DNA of 64,000 nt from Psychroserpens damuponensis (GTDB lineage Bacteria > Bacteroidota > Bacteroidia > Flavobacteriales > Flavobacteriaceae): assembly GCF_000826655.1 (NCBI RefSeq), contig NZ_JXJO01000022.1, positions 124,001 to 188,000 on the forward strand, in the 5' to 3' direction. Both the position numbers and the translations under genes were made by a program. A model generated the notes under the pieces. The model ran no database searches, had not been told where the DNA came from, and saw only the letters and a program-made list of their open reading frames with translations. This document shows positions 34,976 to 42,360 of the stretch, in pieces. How positions within the stretch are numbered: the first letter of the stretch is position 1; each line of letters starts with the position of its first letter.

Positions 34976-35998
34976 TTATAAATTCCTAATTTTCTGTTCC
35001 CATTTCCATGCTGAATCCATGGCATCATGTAATGAAGATTTGGCTTCCCAACCTAAAACTGAGTTTGCTTTTTCGGTATCTGCATAAGCAGAAGTGATAT
35101 CACCTTCTCGTCTAGGAGCAAATTTATAGTTTAATGATTGGCTAGACACATTCTCAAAAGCATGAATTACTTCTAAAACAGAACTTCCAACTCCTGTACC
35201 TACATTAAAAGTCTCAAAATTAGTATCGTTTTTATTATTAAGTAATCGCTGCAAAGCAATTACATGTGCTTTCGCTAAATCTACAACATGAATATAATCA
35301 CGAATACAAGTGCCATCGTTTGTTGGGTAATCATCTCCAAAAACAGACAAGCTTTCTCGCAATCCAGCACCTGTTTGAGTAATATAAGGTACTAAATTTT
35401 GCGGCACTCCAATGGGTAATTCTCCAATTTTAGCACTTGGATGCGCACCTATGGGATTAAAATATCGTAATGCAATCGCCTTCAATTTTTGATTTGCTTT
35501 ACAAGTATCTCTTATGATTTCCTCTCCTATTTGTTTTGTATTTCCGTAAGGGGATTCAGCTGGTTTTACTGGAGCGTTTTCGGTAATTGGCATTGTATCA
35601 GCCTGACCATAAACAGTACACGAAGAACTAAAAATAAAGTTAGATTCCTGTAAACCTAAAACGTATTTGAGCATATAAATAAGCGTGTTCAAATTATTTT
35701 CGTAATACAGTAATGGGTTCTCTACACTTTCTCCAACAGCTTTGCTCGCAGCAAAATGAATCACACCAGAAATATCACTATGAGATTTAAAAAAATGTGC
35801 TACCGCAGCTTTATTCTTTAAATCTAATTTCTCAAAAATGGGCTTTTTATGTGTAATAGATGTGATTCCTTCTAAGACGCTTTCCGAAGAATTTGATAAA
35901 TCATCAATGATAACAACTTCAAAACCTTCATTTTGAAGCTCTACTACTGTATGCGAACCAATAAATCCCAACCCTCCAGTTACAAGAATTTTTTTCAT
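34976..35998 (-). CDS. galE: UDP-glucose 4-epimerase
   Basis: A 340-residue short-chain dehydrogenase family epimerase that interconverts UDP-glucose and UDP-galactose using bound NAD. Visible: the Rossmann motif VTGGLGFIGSHTV, VIHFAASKAVGES, the catalytic Ser region FSSSCTVYG, catalytic Tyr/Lys in SPYGNTK, and RYFNPIGAHPS. The gene starts 1 bp after the DegT-type aminotransferase stop codon on the same strand, so the two form an operon for surface polysaccharide precursors. Confidence 0.94.
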   Translation of the reverse strand: MKKILVTGGLGFIGSHTVVELQNEGFEVVIIDDLSNSSESVLEGITSITHKKPIFEKLDLKNKAAVAHFFKSHSDISGVIHFAASKAVGESVENPLLYYENNLNTLIYMLKYVLGLQESNFIFSSSCTVYGQADTMPITENAPVKPAESPYGNTKQIGEEIIRDTCKANQKLKAIALRYFNPIGAHPSAKIGELPIGVPQNLVPYITQTGAGLRESLSVFGDDYPTNDGTCIRDYIHVVDLAKAHVIALQRLLNNKNDTNFETFNVGTGVGSSVLEVIHAFENVSSQSLNYKFAPRREGDITSAYADTEKANSVLGWEAKSSLHDAMDSAWKWEQKIRNL

Positions 35999-35999
35999 A

Positions 36000-37154
36000 T
36001 TAAGCTGTAATGAAATTTATAACCGTAGTTGTTATAAACTCAATTTGTTCGTCATCAAGTTCGGTATGCATTGGTAGTGATATGACTTCTTTCACCAATT
36101 GATTGGTTACTTTAAAATCATCTTCATTGTAACGCTCATCCATATATGCTTTTTGACGATGCAACGGTATTGGATAATAAACTCCACAAGGAATGCCATT
36201 GTCATTTAAATGTTTAACCAAGGCATCACGATCACTATTTATAATACGCAATGTGTATTGATGAAATACATGACAATCACAAGAATCACAAATACCTTTA
36301 CATACATCTTTACCTGTAGGGATTATTATTTGTTCGTGGTTTTCAAATGCTTTATTGTAAGCTTTTGCAGCCTGTTGTCTCGCTTTATTATAAGCATCCA
36401 ACTTGTTAAGCTTAATATTTAAAATGGCTGCTTGGATTGAGTCTAACCTAGAATTCACTCCAACAACATCATGATGATAACGTTTATACATACCATGATT
36501 TACAATACCTCTAATGGTATGAGCTAGATCATCATCATTAGTAAAAATTGCACCTCCATCACCATAACAACCTAAATTTTTAGATGGAAAAAATGAGGTA
36601 GAAGCCACATGACCAATCGTTCCTGCTTTGGCTTTTTCACCATTACTATAGGTATAAGTCGAACCAATAGCTTGTGCATTATCTTCTATAACGAACAAAT
36701 TGTGCTCACTGGCAATTTGCATGATAGCTTCCATATTAGCACACATACCAAATAAATGAACTGGTACAATAGCTTTAGTTTTAGGCGTAATAGCTTTTTT
36801 TATAGCATCGGTATCAATATTAAAGGTAACAGGATCAACATCAACAAGTACTGGAGTTAATTGCAAAAGCGCAATCACCTCAACTGTAGCTGCGAATGTA
36901 AAATCTGCAGTGATCACTTCGTCACCAGGTTTTAATCCTAAACCCATCATGGCAATTTGTAACGCATCTGTACCATTAGCACAAGGGATGACGTGTTTAA
37001 CACCTAAATAGGATTCTAAATTTTTTTGAAACTCATGAACTTTAGGTCCATTGATGTATGCTGTAGAATCTAAAACCTCCAATACAGAGCTATCTACTTG
37101 GTCTTTTATTTTGCTATATTGACCTTTAAGGTCAACCATTTGTATTTTTTTCAT
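36000..37154 (-). CDS. DegT/DnrJ/EryC1/StrS aminotransferase
   Basis: A 384-residue PLP enzyme that aminates a nucleotide-linked keto-sugar. The start is placed at 37154 (MKKIQMVDLKGQY) because the longer frame from 37184 adds an unrelated stretch. Family features are CANGTDALQIAM, DEVITADFTFAAT, PVHLFGMCANM, the PLP Lys in FFPSKNLGCYGDGG, and the C-terminal GVYYPIPLHRQ. Around residues 292-305 there is a Cys cluster, CKGICDSCDC, before HVFHQYTL, which may bind a metal. Function of the cluster unknown. It diverges from waaA. Confidence 0.9.
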   Translation of the reverse strand: MKKIQMVDLKGQYSKIKDQVDSSVLEVLDSTAYINGPKVHEFQKNLESYLGVKHVIPCANGTDALQIAMMGLGLKPGDEVITADFTFAATVEVIALLQLTPVLVDVDPVTFNIDTDAIKKAITPKTKAIVPVHLFGMCANMEAIMQIASEHNLFVIEDNAQAIGSTYTYSNGEKAKAGTIGHVASTSFFPSKNLGCYGDGGAIFTNDDDLAHTIRGIVNHGMYKRYHHDVVGVNSRLDSIQAAILNIKLNKLDAYNKARQQAAKAYNKAFENHEQIIIPTGKDVCKGICDSCDCHVFHQYTLRIINSDRDALVKHLNDNGIPCGVYYPIPLHRQKAYMDERYNEDDFKVTNQLVKEVISLPMHTELDDEQIEFITTTVINFITA

Positions 37155-37242
37155 ATCTAACGAAATTACAAAATTCATTAGCATTAAGCAACGAAATTAT
37201 TTCAAAGAACAGTATTTTAGCATGAATATTAGAATTTAAGCA

Positions 37243-38469
37243 TTGTACAACCTAGGCATCTATATTGTTTCCTTTTTACTAAAGTTACTCGCCCTATTTA
37301 ATTCCAAAATTAAATTAGGTGTAAAAGGTCGACAGCAAACCTTTGATATACTTAAACATAACATAAATACAACCGATAAAACAATTTGGTTTCACTGTTC
37401 ATCTTTAGGTGAATATGAGCAAGGTCTTCCTGTTTTTGAACAATTGAGACAAAACTATCCTCAACATAAAATTATACTCAGTTTTTTCTCACCTTCTGGA
37501 TATGAAATTAGAAAAAATACGACAATAGCAGATGTGGTTATTTATTTACCTCTAGACACCAAAGCGAATGCCCAACGTTTTATACAACTTACACGTCCAG
37601 AGTTTACTGTATTTGTAAAGTATGATATTTGGCCCAACTTACTGCTTGAGTTGAAACGCCAAAAGAGAAGAGCGATATTAATTTCGGCACATTTCAGAAA
37701 AAATCAATCTTATTTTAAATTCTACGGAAATAGGCTACGCAACGCATTATTTGCATTTGAACATATTTTTGTTCAGGACCAACATTCTAAAACGCTTCTA
37801 GAAAGCATTAATTATAATACTGTTACAGTTTCTGGAGACACGAGATATGATCGTGTTTCGAATCAATTAAATCAAAATAACACTTTAGAATTTATTTCAG
37901 CATTTAAAGAAAATAGCACTTGCATCGTCATTGGAAGTTCATGGGAAGAAGATGAAGCACTACTTATACCATATATCAATGATAATGCTTCGGAAACATT
38001 AAAATTCATAATAGCTCCGCATGAAATTAATTCTAGTCATATAAACTCCATTACATCTAAGCTAAAGGTTTCTACCGTTTTATTTTCAGAAAAAGACGAC
38101 AAAAAACTTGAAGACTATTCTGTTTTTGTTATTGACACCATTGGCTTGTTATCAAAAATTTACAGTTATGCAACTATAGCCTATGTTGGTGGAGCCATGG
38201 GAACTACAGGTCTTCATAATATTTTAGAACCAGCAACATTTGGTGTACCTGTGATTATTGGAAAAAATTACAAGAAATTCCCAGAAGCATTTGCGATGAT
38301 TAAAAGTGCAGGAGTTGTAACGATAAAAGATGAGAAACAATTGCATGATGCTTTTAGCAGGTTAATACATTCAACGCAACATCGTGAACTATTGGGTCAA
38401 AAAAATCTTAATTTCATTAAAGAAAGTAAAGGTGCTGTAGTCCAAATTATGAACTATATACGTATATAG
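37243..38469 (+). CDS. waaA: 3-deoxy-D-manno-octulosonic acid (Kdo) transferase
   Basis: A 408-residue GT30 glycosyltransferase that adds Kdo to lipid A precursor at the inner membrane. Visible: an N-terminal hydrophobic anchor (~1-18), IWFHCSSLGEYEQ with the catalytic Glu, VKYDIWPNLL, IVIGSSWEEDE, and APHEI...YVGGAMGTTGLHNILEPA. The frame has no ATG near the N-terminus. The only workable start is TTG at 37243, which aligns with the expected family N-terminus. An in-frame ATG at 37222 is followed after four codons by TAA at 37237-37239. Confidence 0.92.
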   Translation: MYNLGIYIVSFLLKLLALFNSKIKLGVKGRQQTFDILKHNINTTDKTIWFHCSSLGEYEQGLPVFEQLRQNYPQHKIILSFFSPSGYEIRKNTTIADVVIYLPLDTKANAQRFIQLTRPEFTVFVKYDIWPNLLLELKRQKRRAILISAHFRKNQSYFKFYGNRLRNALFAFEHIFVQDQHSKTLLESINYNTVTVSGDTRYDRVSNQLNQNNTLEFISAFKENSTCIVIGSSWEEDEALLIPYINDNASETLKFIIAPHEINSSHINSITSKLKVSTVLFSEKDDKKLEDYSVFVIDTIGLLSKIYSYATIAYVGGAMGTTGLHNILEPATFGVPVIIGKNYKKFPEAFAMIKSAGVVTIKDEKQLHDAFSRLIHSTQHRELLGQKNLNFIKESKGAVVQIMNYIRI

Positions 38470-38501
38470 TGCATTGATTGAAGATCCTGATTTTTAGAAA
38501 T

Positions 38502-38515
38502 GTTAAAATTTTAAC
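38502..38515. promoter_or_regulatory. 14-bp palindrome upstream of the LEA-like lipoprotein
   Basis: GTTAAAATTTTAAC is a perfect palindrome ending 20 bp before the -7 element, the right place for an operator or activator site. No binding protein is known. Confidence 0.45.
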
Positions 38516-38535
38516 GATTTATTCAATTTAAATAT

Positions 38536-38543
38536 TAATTTTG
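38536..38543 (+). promoter_or_regulatory. -7 element of the LEA-like lipoprotein gene
   Basis: TAATTTTG matches TAnnTTTG exactly, 28 bp before the ATG. No TTG lies at the usual distance. Confidence 0.5.
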
Positions 38544-38571
38544 AACAATAATTAACACTAAAACTATTACA

Positions 38572-39006
38572 ATGAAAAAATTGATTTTAAACATCGCATT
38601 AGCATTGGCACTTGTTGTGTCTGTAACATCATGTAGAGAAACTAAAGAAGGAGCTGAAAATGCTGCTGACGCAATAGAAAACGCTGCTGAAGAGACAGGA
38701 GATGCTATTGAAGATGCTGCTGAAGCAACTGGTGAAGCTATAGAAGATGCTGCTGATGCAACTGGAGATGCTATTGAAGATGGTATTGATTCTGTAAAAG
38801 AAGGCGCTAAAGATGCAAAAGAAGCTACAGGTAATGCTGTTGACTCTGCAGGAAATGCAATTAAAGATGGTGCAAACTCTGTTAAAGAAGGCGCTAAAGA
38901 TTTAGCTAATGACGCTAAAGATGCTGCTAACAAAACTGCTGATGATGCTAAAGAAAAAGGTGCTAATGCATTAAATAATGCTGCAGACAAATTGAAAGAT
39001 AACTAA
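38572..39006 (+). CDS. LEA-like Ala-rich repeat lipoprotein
   Basis: A 144-residue lipoprotein with lipobox Val-Thr-Ser-Cys (Cys21). The mature chain is built of 11-residue repeats rich in Ala, Glu, Asp, Lys and Gly (AAEETGDAIED, AAEATGEAIED, AADATGDAIED, then KEGAKD variants), which is the pattern of group 3 late-embryogenesis-abundant proteins and of some YtxH/Lpp-like envelope proteins. It would form an amphipathic helix, perhaps only on drying or membrane contact. It has its own promoter and a strong terminator. A role in envelope stress is inference from composition. Confidence 0.85.
   Translation: MKKLILNIALALALVVSVTSCRETKEGAENAADAIENAAEETGDAIEDAAEATGEAIEDAADATGDAIEDGIDSVKEGAKDAKEATGNAVDSAGNAIKDGANSVKEGAKDLANDAKDAANKTADDAKEKGANALNNAADKLKDN
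38683..38781 (+). repeat. Three tandem 33-bp in-frame repeats
   Basis: Three copies of a 33-bp unit starting GCTGCTGA, each coding for 11 residues and differing at a few positions. Copy number can change without breaking the frame. Confidence 0.85.
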
Positions 39007-39028
39007 GATTAAAACTAATCTTTAGTAC

Positions 39029-39060
39029 AAAAAAGGTCTGATGAAAATCAGACCTTTTTT
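39029..39060 (+). terminator. Bidirectional terminator
   Basis: Perfect stem AAAAAAGGTCTGAT/ATCAGACCTTTTTT with a four-base loop, between convergent genes. A weaker AAGATTA/TAATCTT hairpin sits just before it. Confidence 0.9.
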
Positions 39061-39107
39061 ATATTGAAATACATTTTAATTTGATAGACTCATCAACCTT
39101 TAAATAA

Positions 39108-40388
39108 TTACCTTTTTACAATTTTTAAAGTTTGAACTACTGTATCTGTTTTTAGTTTCAAAAAATACATTCCTGAAGTTAAGGTTGATGTATCAATTGT
39201 ATTATCAGTATTTAAATTTACAACACTAATATTTCCTAAAACATCAATGATTTGGACTTCTTTTAGGTCTTTATCTGACATAATTTGAATGGTATTTTGA
39301 AAAGGATTAGGAAACACTTTAATAGCTGTTAGTTCAAAATCTTCTACCGATAAAGCACCACACATAGGGTTAGTTCCATTGTCTGTATTAAAAACACCAT
39401 TATCAACAGACCAATTTTCCCATTGGCCACCACTTCCAGTTTCCCAATTTGATAGATCAAAATAATTGACACCTGTATTCGTACCAGGCACTTTATAAAC
39501 TTTTATGGCTTCGTTGTTTCTATCCCATGTTAAAGGTAGTCCTGAAACACATGTTTCGGGCTCAAAATCTGTAACACAATTGGCTTGTAAAAAATAGGCA
39601 AACTCCTCATATGCTGGATAATCTCCATAAACATAACCTTTCCCATTTGGTTCTATACAAACTGCGGTATATTCATTACATCCTATTCCGAAGGAATGTG
39701 TAGCATTATCGGTTGCTATTCGAGCTAACATAACGCTATGGCGAGCTCTTCTATCTGGATCATCGTAATGCGAATCGGTAATTAAATTATTTAAATAAGG
39801 GAGATTTAAAAAATCGTTATAACCAATAGTAGCTCTATCGTGATACGGATTACTTAGAGCCTGAGCATTTGTTAGCGTGCCATTTTCCGCAGAAAAATAA
39901 GAACCTCCTAAAATTGCTAATCCTGCACTTGTACCACCAATAACACCTTGTTTTACATTTACAAAAGTATTGAGCACTTCTTCCATAGCATTGTCTTTAA
40001 AATAGCTCACATAATTGTATTGATCACCTCCAGCGAACCAAACTGCTTCGGCATTAGCTACTCTTTGCAGTACATAAGGATCTATTGCTCCAGTTTCATT
40101 GTGTATTACAAATGTGGTTACAGAATTCACTGTAACTCCTAATTGGGAATAAAAATAATCATTATAGCCATTACCGCCAGAGGCTCTTAGCACTACAATA
40201 TCGCCTTCGTCCGCTTTATTTAAAAACCAAATCATGGCGTTATCATGCTCAGTAGCTCCACCCATCAAACACGCTCCAGGTTGGTGATTGGTGGTCACAT
40301 CTATTGTGCTTCCCGTATGATACTCAGTAAAATTTTGAGCGTTAGCAAACTGAATACTAAGCACCATTAATAGTATATATATTCTCAT
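39108..40388 (-). CDS. Cyanophycinase-like S51 peptidase with type IX secretion tail
   Basis: A 426-residue exported protein. The signal peptide ends FANAQ. The central domain is S51 peptidase/cyanophycinase-like: CLMGGATEHDNAM, WFAGGDQYNYVSYF, and GVIGGTSAGLAILGG with the nucleophile Ser in GTSAG, then a His-bearing DSHYDDPDRRARHSVMLARIA region. The last ~75 residues, beginning KVFPNPFQN and ending LKIVKR, form a type A sorting domain for the type IX system, so the enzyme should be secreted or surface-attached. The peptide substrate is not known. The M20 peptidase gene lies 14 bp upstream on the same strand, so both probably form one unit. Confidence 0.9.
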   Translation of the reverse strand: MRIYILLMVLSIQFANAQNFTEYHTGSTIDVTTNHQPGACLMGGATEHDNAMIWFLNKADEGDIVVLRASGGNGYNDYFYSQLGVTVNSVTTFVIHNETGAIDPYVLQRVANAEAVWFAGGDQYNYVSYFKDNAMEEVLNTFVNVKQGVIGGTSAGLAILGGSYFSAENGTLTNAQALSNPYHDRATIGYNDFLNLPYLNNLITDSHYDDPDRRARHSVMLARIATDNATHSFGIGCNEYTAVCIEPNGKGYVYGDYPAYEEFAYFLQANCVTDFEPETCVSGLPLTWDRNNEAIKVYKVPGTNTGVNYFDLSNWETGSGGQWENWSVDNGVFNTDNGTNPMCGALSVEDFELTAIKVFPNPFQNTIQIMSDKDLKEVQIIDVLGNISVVNLNTDNTIDTSTLTSGMYFLKLKTDTVVQTLKIVKR

Positions 40389-40402
40389 TAGTTACTAATT
40401 TA

Positions 40403-41725
40403 TTATAGTTTAGAATGCACTAATCTGTACATTAATACTGCTGTTATTTTTGCTTGAGTAGCTATGGTATTTAAATTTCCAGTTTCGTTTATGGTATGGT
40501 CTCCACCTCCACCTGTAAGCCCAAGACCATCAATTGCCATATCTACATACTTTGAAGTAAATGAAATATCTGCCGCTCCTGCATTTCTAGGATTTACTGC
40601 AGAAACGGATCCAAAATCTAAGTCTTGACTAACCGTATTAAAATACGCTAAAAGTTGAGAATTCCCTTCGGTTAATGTTAATGGTGGATATGCGCCATTT
40701 TTAAATATAAGTTTAGCCTTAGTTTGAGGATAGTTTTGTGAAACAATTTTTTTCATTGTTTCTTTAGCTTTAACTAATTGATCTAAAGATACTGCTCTCA
40801 AATCACCACGAACAATAGTTTCTTGAGATACTACATTTGTTTTTCCGAAGGCATGACCTCCTGTTTTGTTATCATCTGGCTGTAATGTTGTGCCACCTAT
40901 AATAAATCCTGGGTTAAACGTAAGGTCTTTCTCTTTAGCGAGCTGAAGATAAAATTCATTTAAAATTCTTGAGGTTTCATATATTGCTCCGGCACCAATA
41001 TTATTGGTGAAAATTTGAGAGGAATGTGCTGGATTCCCTGTAACTTTTAGTTCCCAATCTGCAGAACCTCTTCGAGATACGACTATTGTTTTTGGATTAT
41101 TATCTCCATTTTCAAATCCTAAGGCAATATCTGCGCGTTTTGCTGCATCTATCAAATCTTTTTTAGACAACTCTAATGGATCTCCACTTTTTTCTTCATC
41201 ACCAGTCATTACAATTTCTACAGACATATCATCTAAAACACCTGCATCTTTGAGCGCTTGCATTGCTAGAATAATAATGACATCTCCACCTTTCATATCG
41301 GCGACACCAGGACCTTTCATTATAGAATCATTAAGCATAGTGTAGTCTTGCAACGGACTTTCTAATTCAAAAACAGTATCTAAATGACCAATTAGAAGGA
41401 ATTTAGGCCCTTTTTTCCCTGTTTTAGTTGCAATGAGATGTCCTGCTCGACCATACGCCTCGCCATTGGTAAGTTTTGTTTTAAAACCCAATTTATCGAG
41501 TTCTTTTTGAAACAAACTACCTACCGCTCTAACACCTTCAAAATTCATGGTGCCACTATTAATACTGATAGCTTTTTTTAATAATGTAATTGAGTTTTCA
41601 GTATGGTTATCTACAGCTCTTACAATCTTTTTTTCTTTTGTATTGTTCTGTGAAAAACCTAGAAGCGAAAAACAGAAAAACACTAAAAGTACTAACCGTT
41701 TAGAATTAAATTTTAAAATCATCAT
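40403..41725 (-). CDS. M20 family metallopeptidase (glutamate carboxypeptidase type), exported
   Basis: A 440-residue zinc peptidase with a signal peptide (~10-25, LLVFFCFSLLGFSQ). Metal and catalytic motifs are LLIGHLDTVFE, GPGVADMKGGDVI, MTGDEEKSGDP, and a C-terminal GGGGDHTINE. The dimerisation domain lies at ~215-330. The family includes carboxypeptidase G2, which cuts C-terminal glutamate. It shares an operon with the secreted S51 peptidase, which suggests joint peptide use outside the cytoplasm. Confidence 0.92.
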   Translation of the reverse strand: MMILKFNSKRLVLLVFFCFSLLGFSQNNTKEKKIVRAVDNHTENSITLLKKAISINSGTMNFEGVRAVGSLFQKELDKLGFKTKLTNGEAYGRAGHLIATKTGKKGPKFLLIGHLDTVFELESPLQDYTMLNDSIMKGPGVADMKGGDVIIILAMQALKDAGVLDDMSVEIVMTGDEEKSGDPLELSKKDLIDAAKRADIALGFENGDNNPKTIVVSRRGSADWELKVTGNPAHSSQIFTNNIGAGAIYETSRILNEFYLQLAKEKDLTFNPGFIIGGTTLQPDDNKTGGHAFGKTNVVSQETIVRGDLRAVSLDQLVKAKETMKKIVSQNYPQTKAKLIFKNGAYPPLTLTEGNSQLLAYFNTVSQDLDFGSVSAVNPRNAGAADISFTSKYVDMAIDGLGLTGGGGDHTINETGNLNTIATQAKITAVLMYRLVHSKL

Positions 41726-42055
41726 AATAACTTATTGTAATTGTCAATCTAACAAATATAAATTCAATATTTTTATTTTTAATAGTTATTTTTAACCATG
41801 AACCTTATGACGACCAATTATTTACGTTAGAATCGACTTTGTGTGCAAAGACAATTAACTAATTAAATTTATTTTGAGATTTGAAGAAATAAACAAGTGG
41901 AAGAGGAATTGACTACCTCGAGTCACATATCAACATCTAGAGAAAAGTCAATCTATAAAAATGAATCGGTTTTTTTTTAAAGTATCCTTGAAAGCGAGCT
42001 TTCAGTATATTTTTAAAACAAAAAAGTCGAAACTTTCGTTTCGACTTTTCATCTG
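41726..42055. other. 330-bp intergenic region
   Basis: Lies between the M20 peptidase start and tRNA-Leu. It holds the tRNA terminator at 42022-42050 and a small TGAAAGCGAGCTTTCA palindrome near 41991-42006. I see no gene. Confidence 0.6.
42022..42050 (-). terminator. Terminator of the tRNA unit
   Basis: Stem AAAAGTCGAAA/TTTCGACTTTT with a six-base loop. A T run follows on the minus strand, just after tRNA-Leu. Confidence 0.8.
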
Positions 42056-42139
42056 TACTGAAGACGGGACTTGAACCCGTACGTCCCAAGGGACATTGGA
42101 TTTTAAGTCCAACGTGTCTACCAATTCCACCACTTCAGC
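42056..42139 (-). tRNA. tRNA-Leu (anticodon TAA)
   Basis: 84-nt class II tRNA. It reads GCTGAAGTGG at the 5' end, a D arm with GGTAGACACG, the anticodon loop ACTTAAAA giving TAA, a variable arm (TCCCTTGGGA-type), and the T arm GGTTCAAGTCC. The acceptor stem closes with a G-T pair at its end. CA, not CCA, follows the discriminator base. Confidence 0.95.
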
Positions 42140-42186
42140 ATTTTAGTCGGATGACTAAAAAATTGGTATATTTTTACTAGGTATAG

Positions 42187-42258
42187 AGCGAAAGACGGGA
42201 TTTGAACCCGCGACCTCCACCTTGGCAAGGTGATGCTCTACCCCTGAGCTACTTTCGC
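42187..42258 (-). tRNA. tRNA-Gly (anticodon GCC)
   Basis: 72-nt tRNA. It has the 5' end GCGAAAGTAGCTCAG, the anticodon loop CTTGCCAA giving GCC, and the T arm GGGTTCAAATCCC. The acceptor stem has seven perfect pairs. It lies 47 bp upstream of tRNA-Leu in the same unit. Confidence 0.95.
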
Positions 42259-42302
42259 ATTATAGCAATTATTTAAATGAACGTTTGTAGTAATTGCGAG
42301 TG

Positions 42303-42331
42303 CAAATTTAAAACATTTCCTAGAAAAGCAA
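42303..42331 (-). promoter_or_regulatory. Promoter of the tRNA-Gly/tRNA-Leu unit
   Basis: The minus strand reads TTG, 18 bases, TAAATTTG: a complete flavobacterial promoter. Transcription would start near 42296, about 38 bp before tRNA-Gly. Confidence 0.7.
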
Positions 42332-42360
42332 AGCCTTTTAATAAAAAAATTCAACTTTTT

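Noticed and set aside
38535-38990. Long minus-strand frame opposite the LEA-like lipoprotein gene
   Set aside because: It is the mirror of a low-complexity Ala/Glu repeat, giving Ala/Ser-Pro strings; the plus strand has a lipobox, promoter and terminator.
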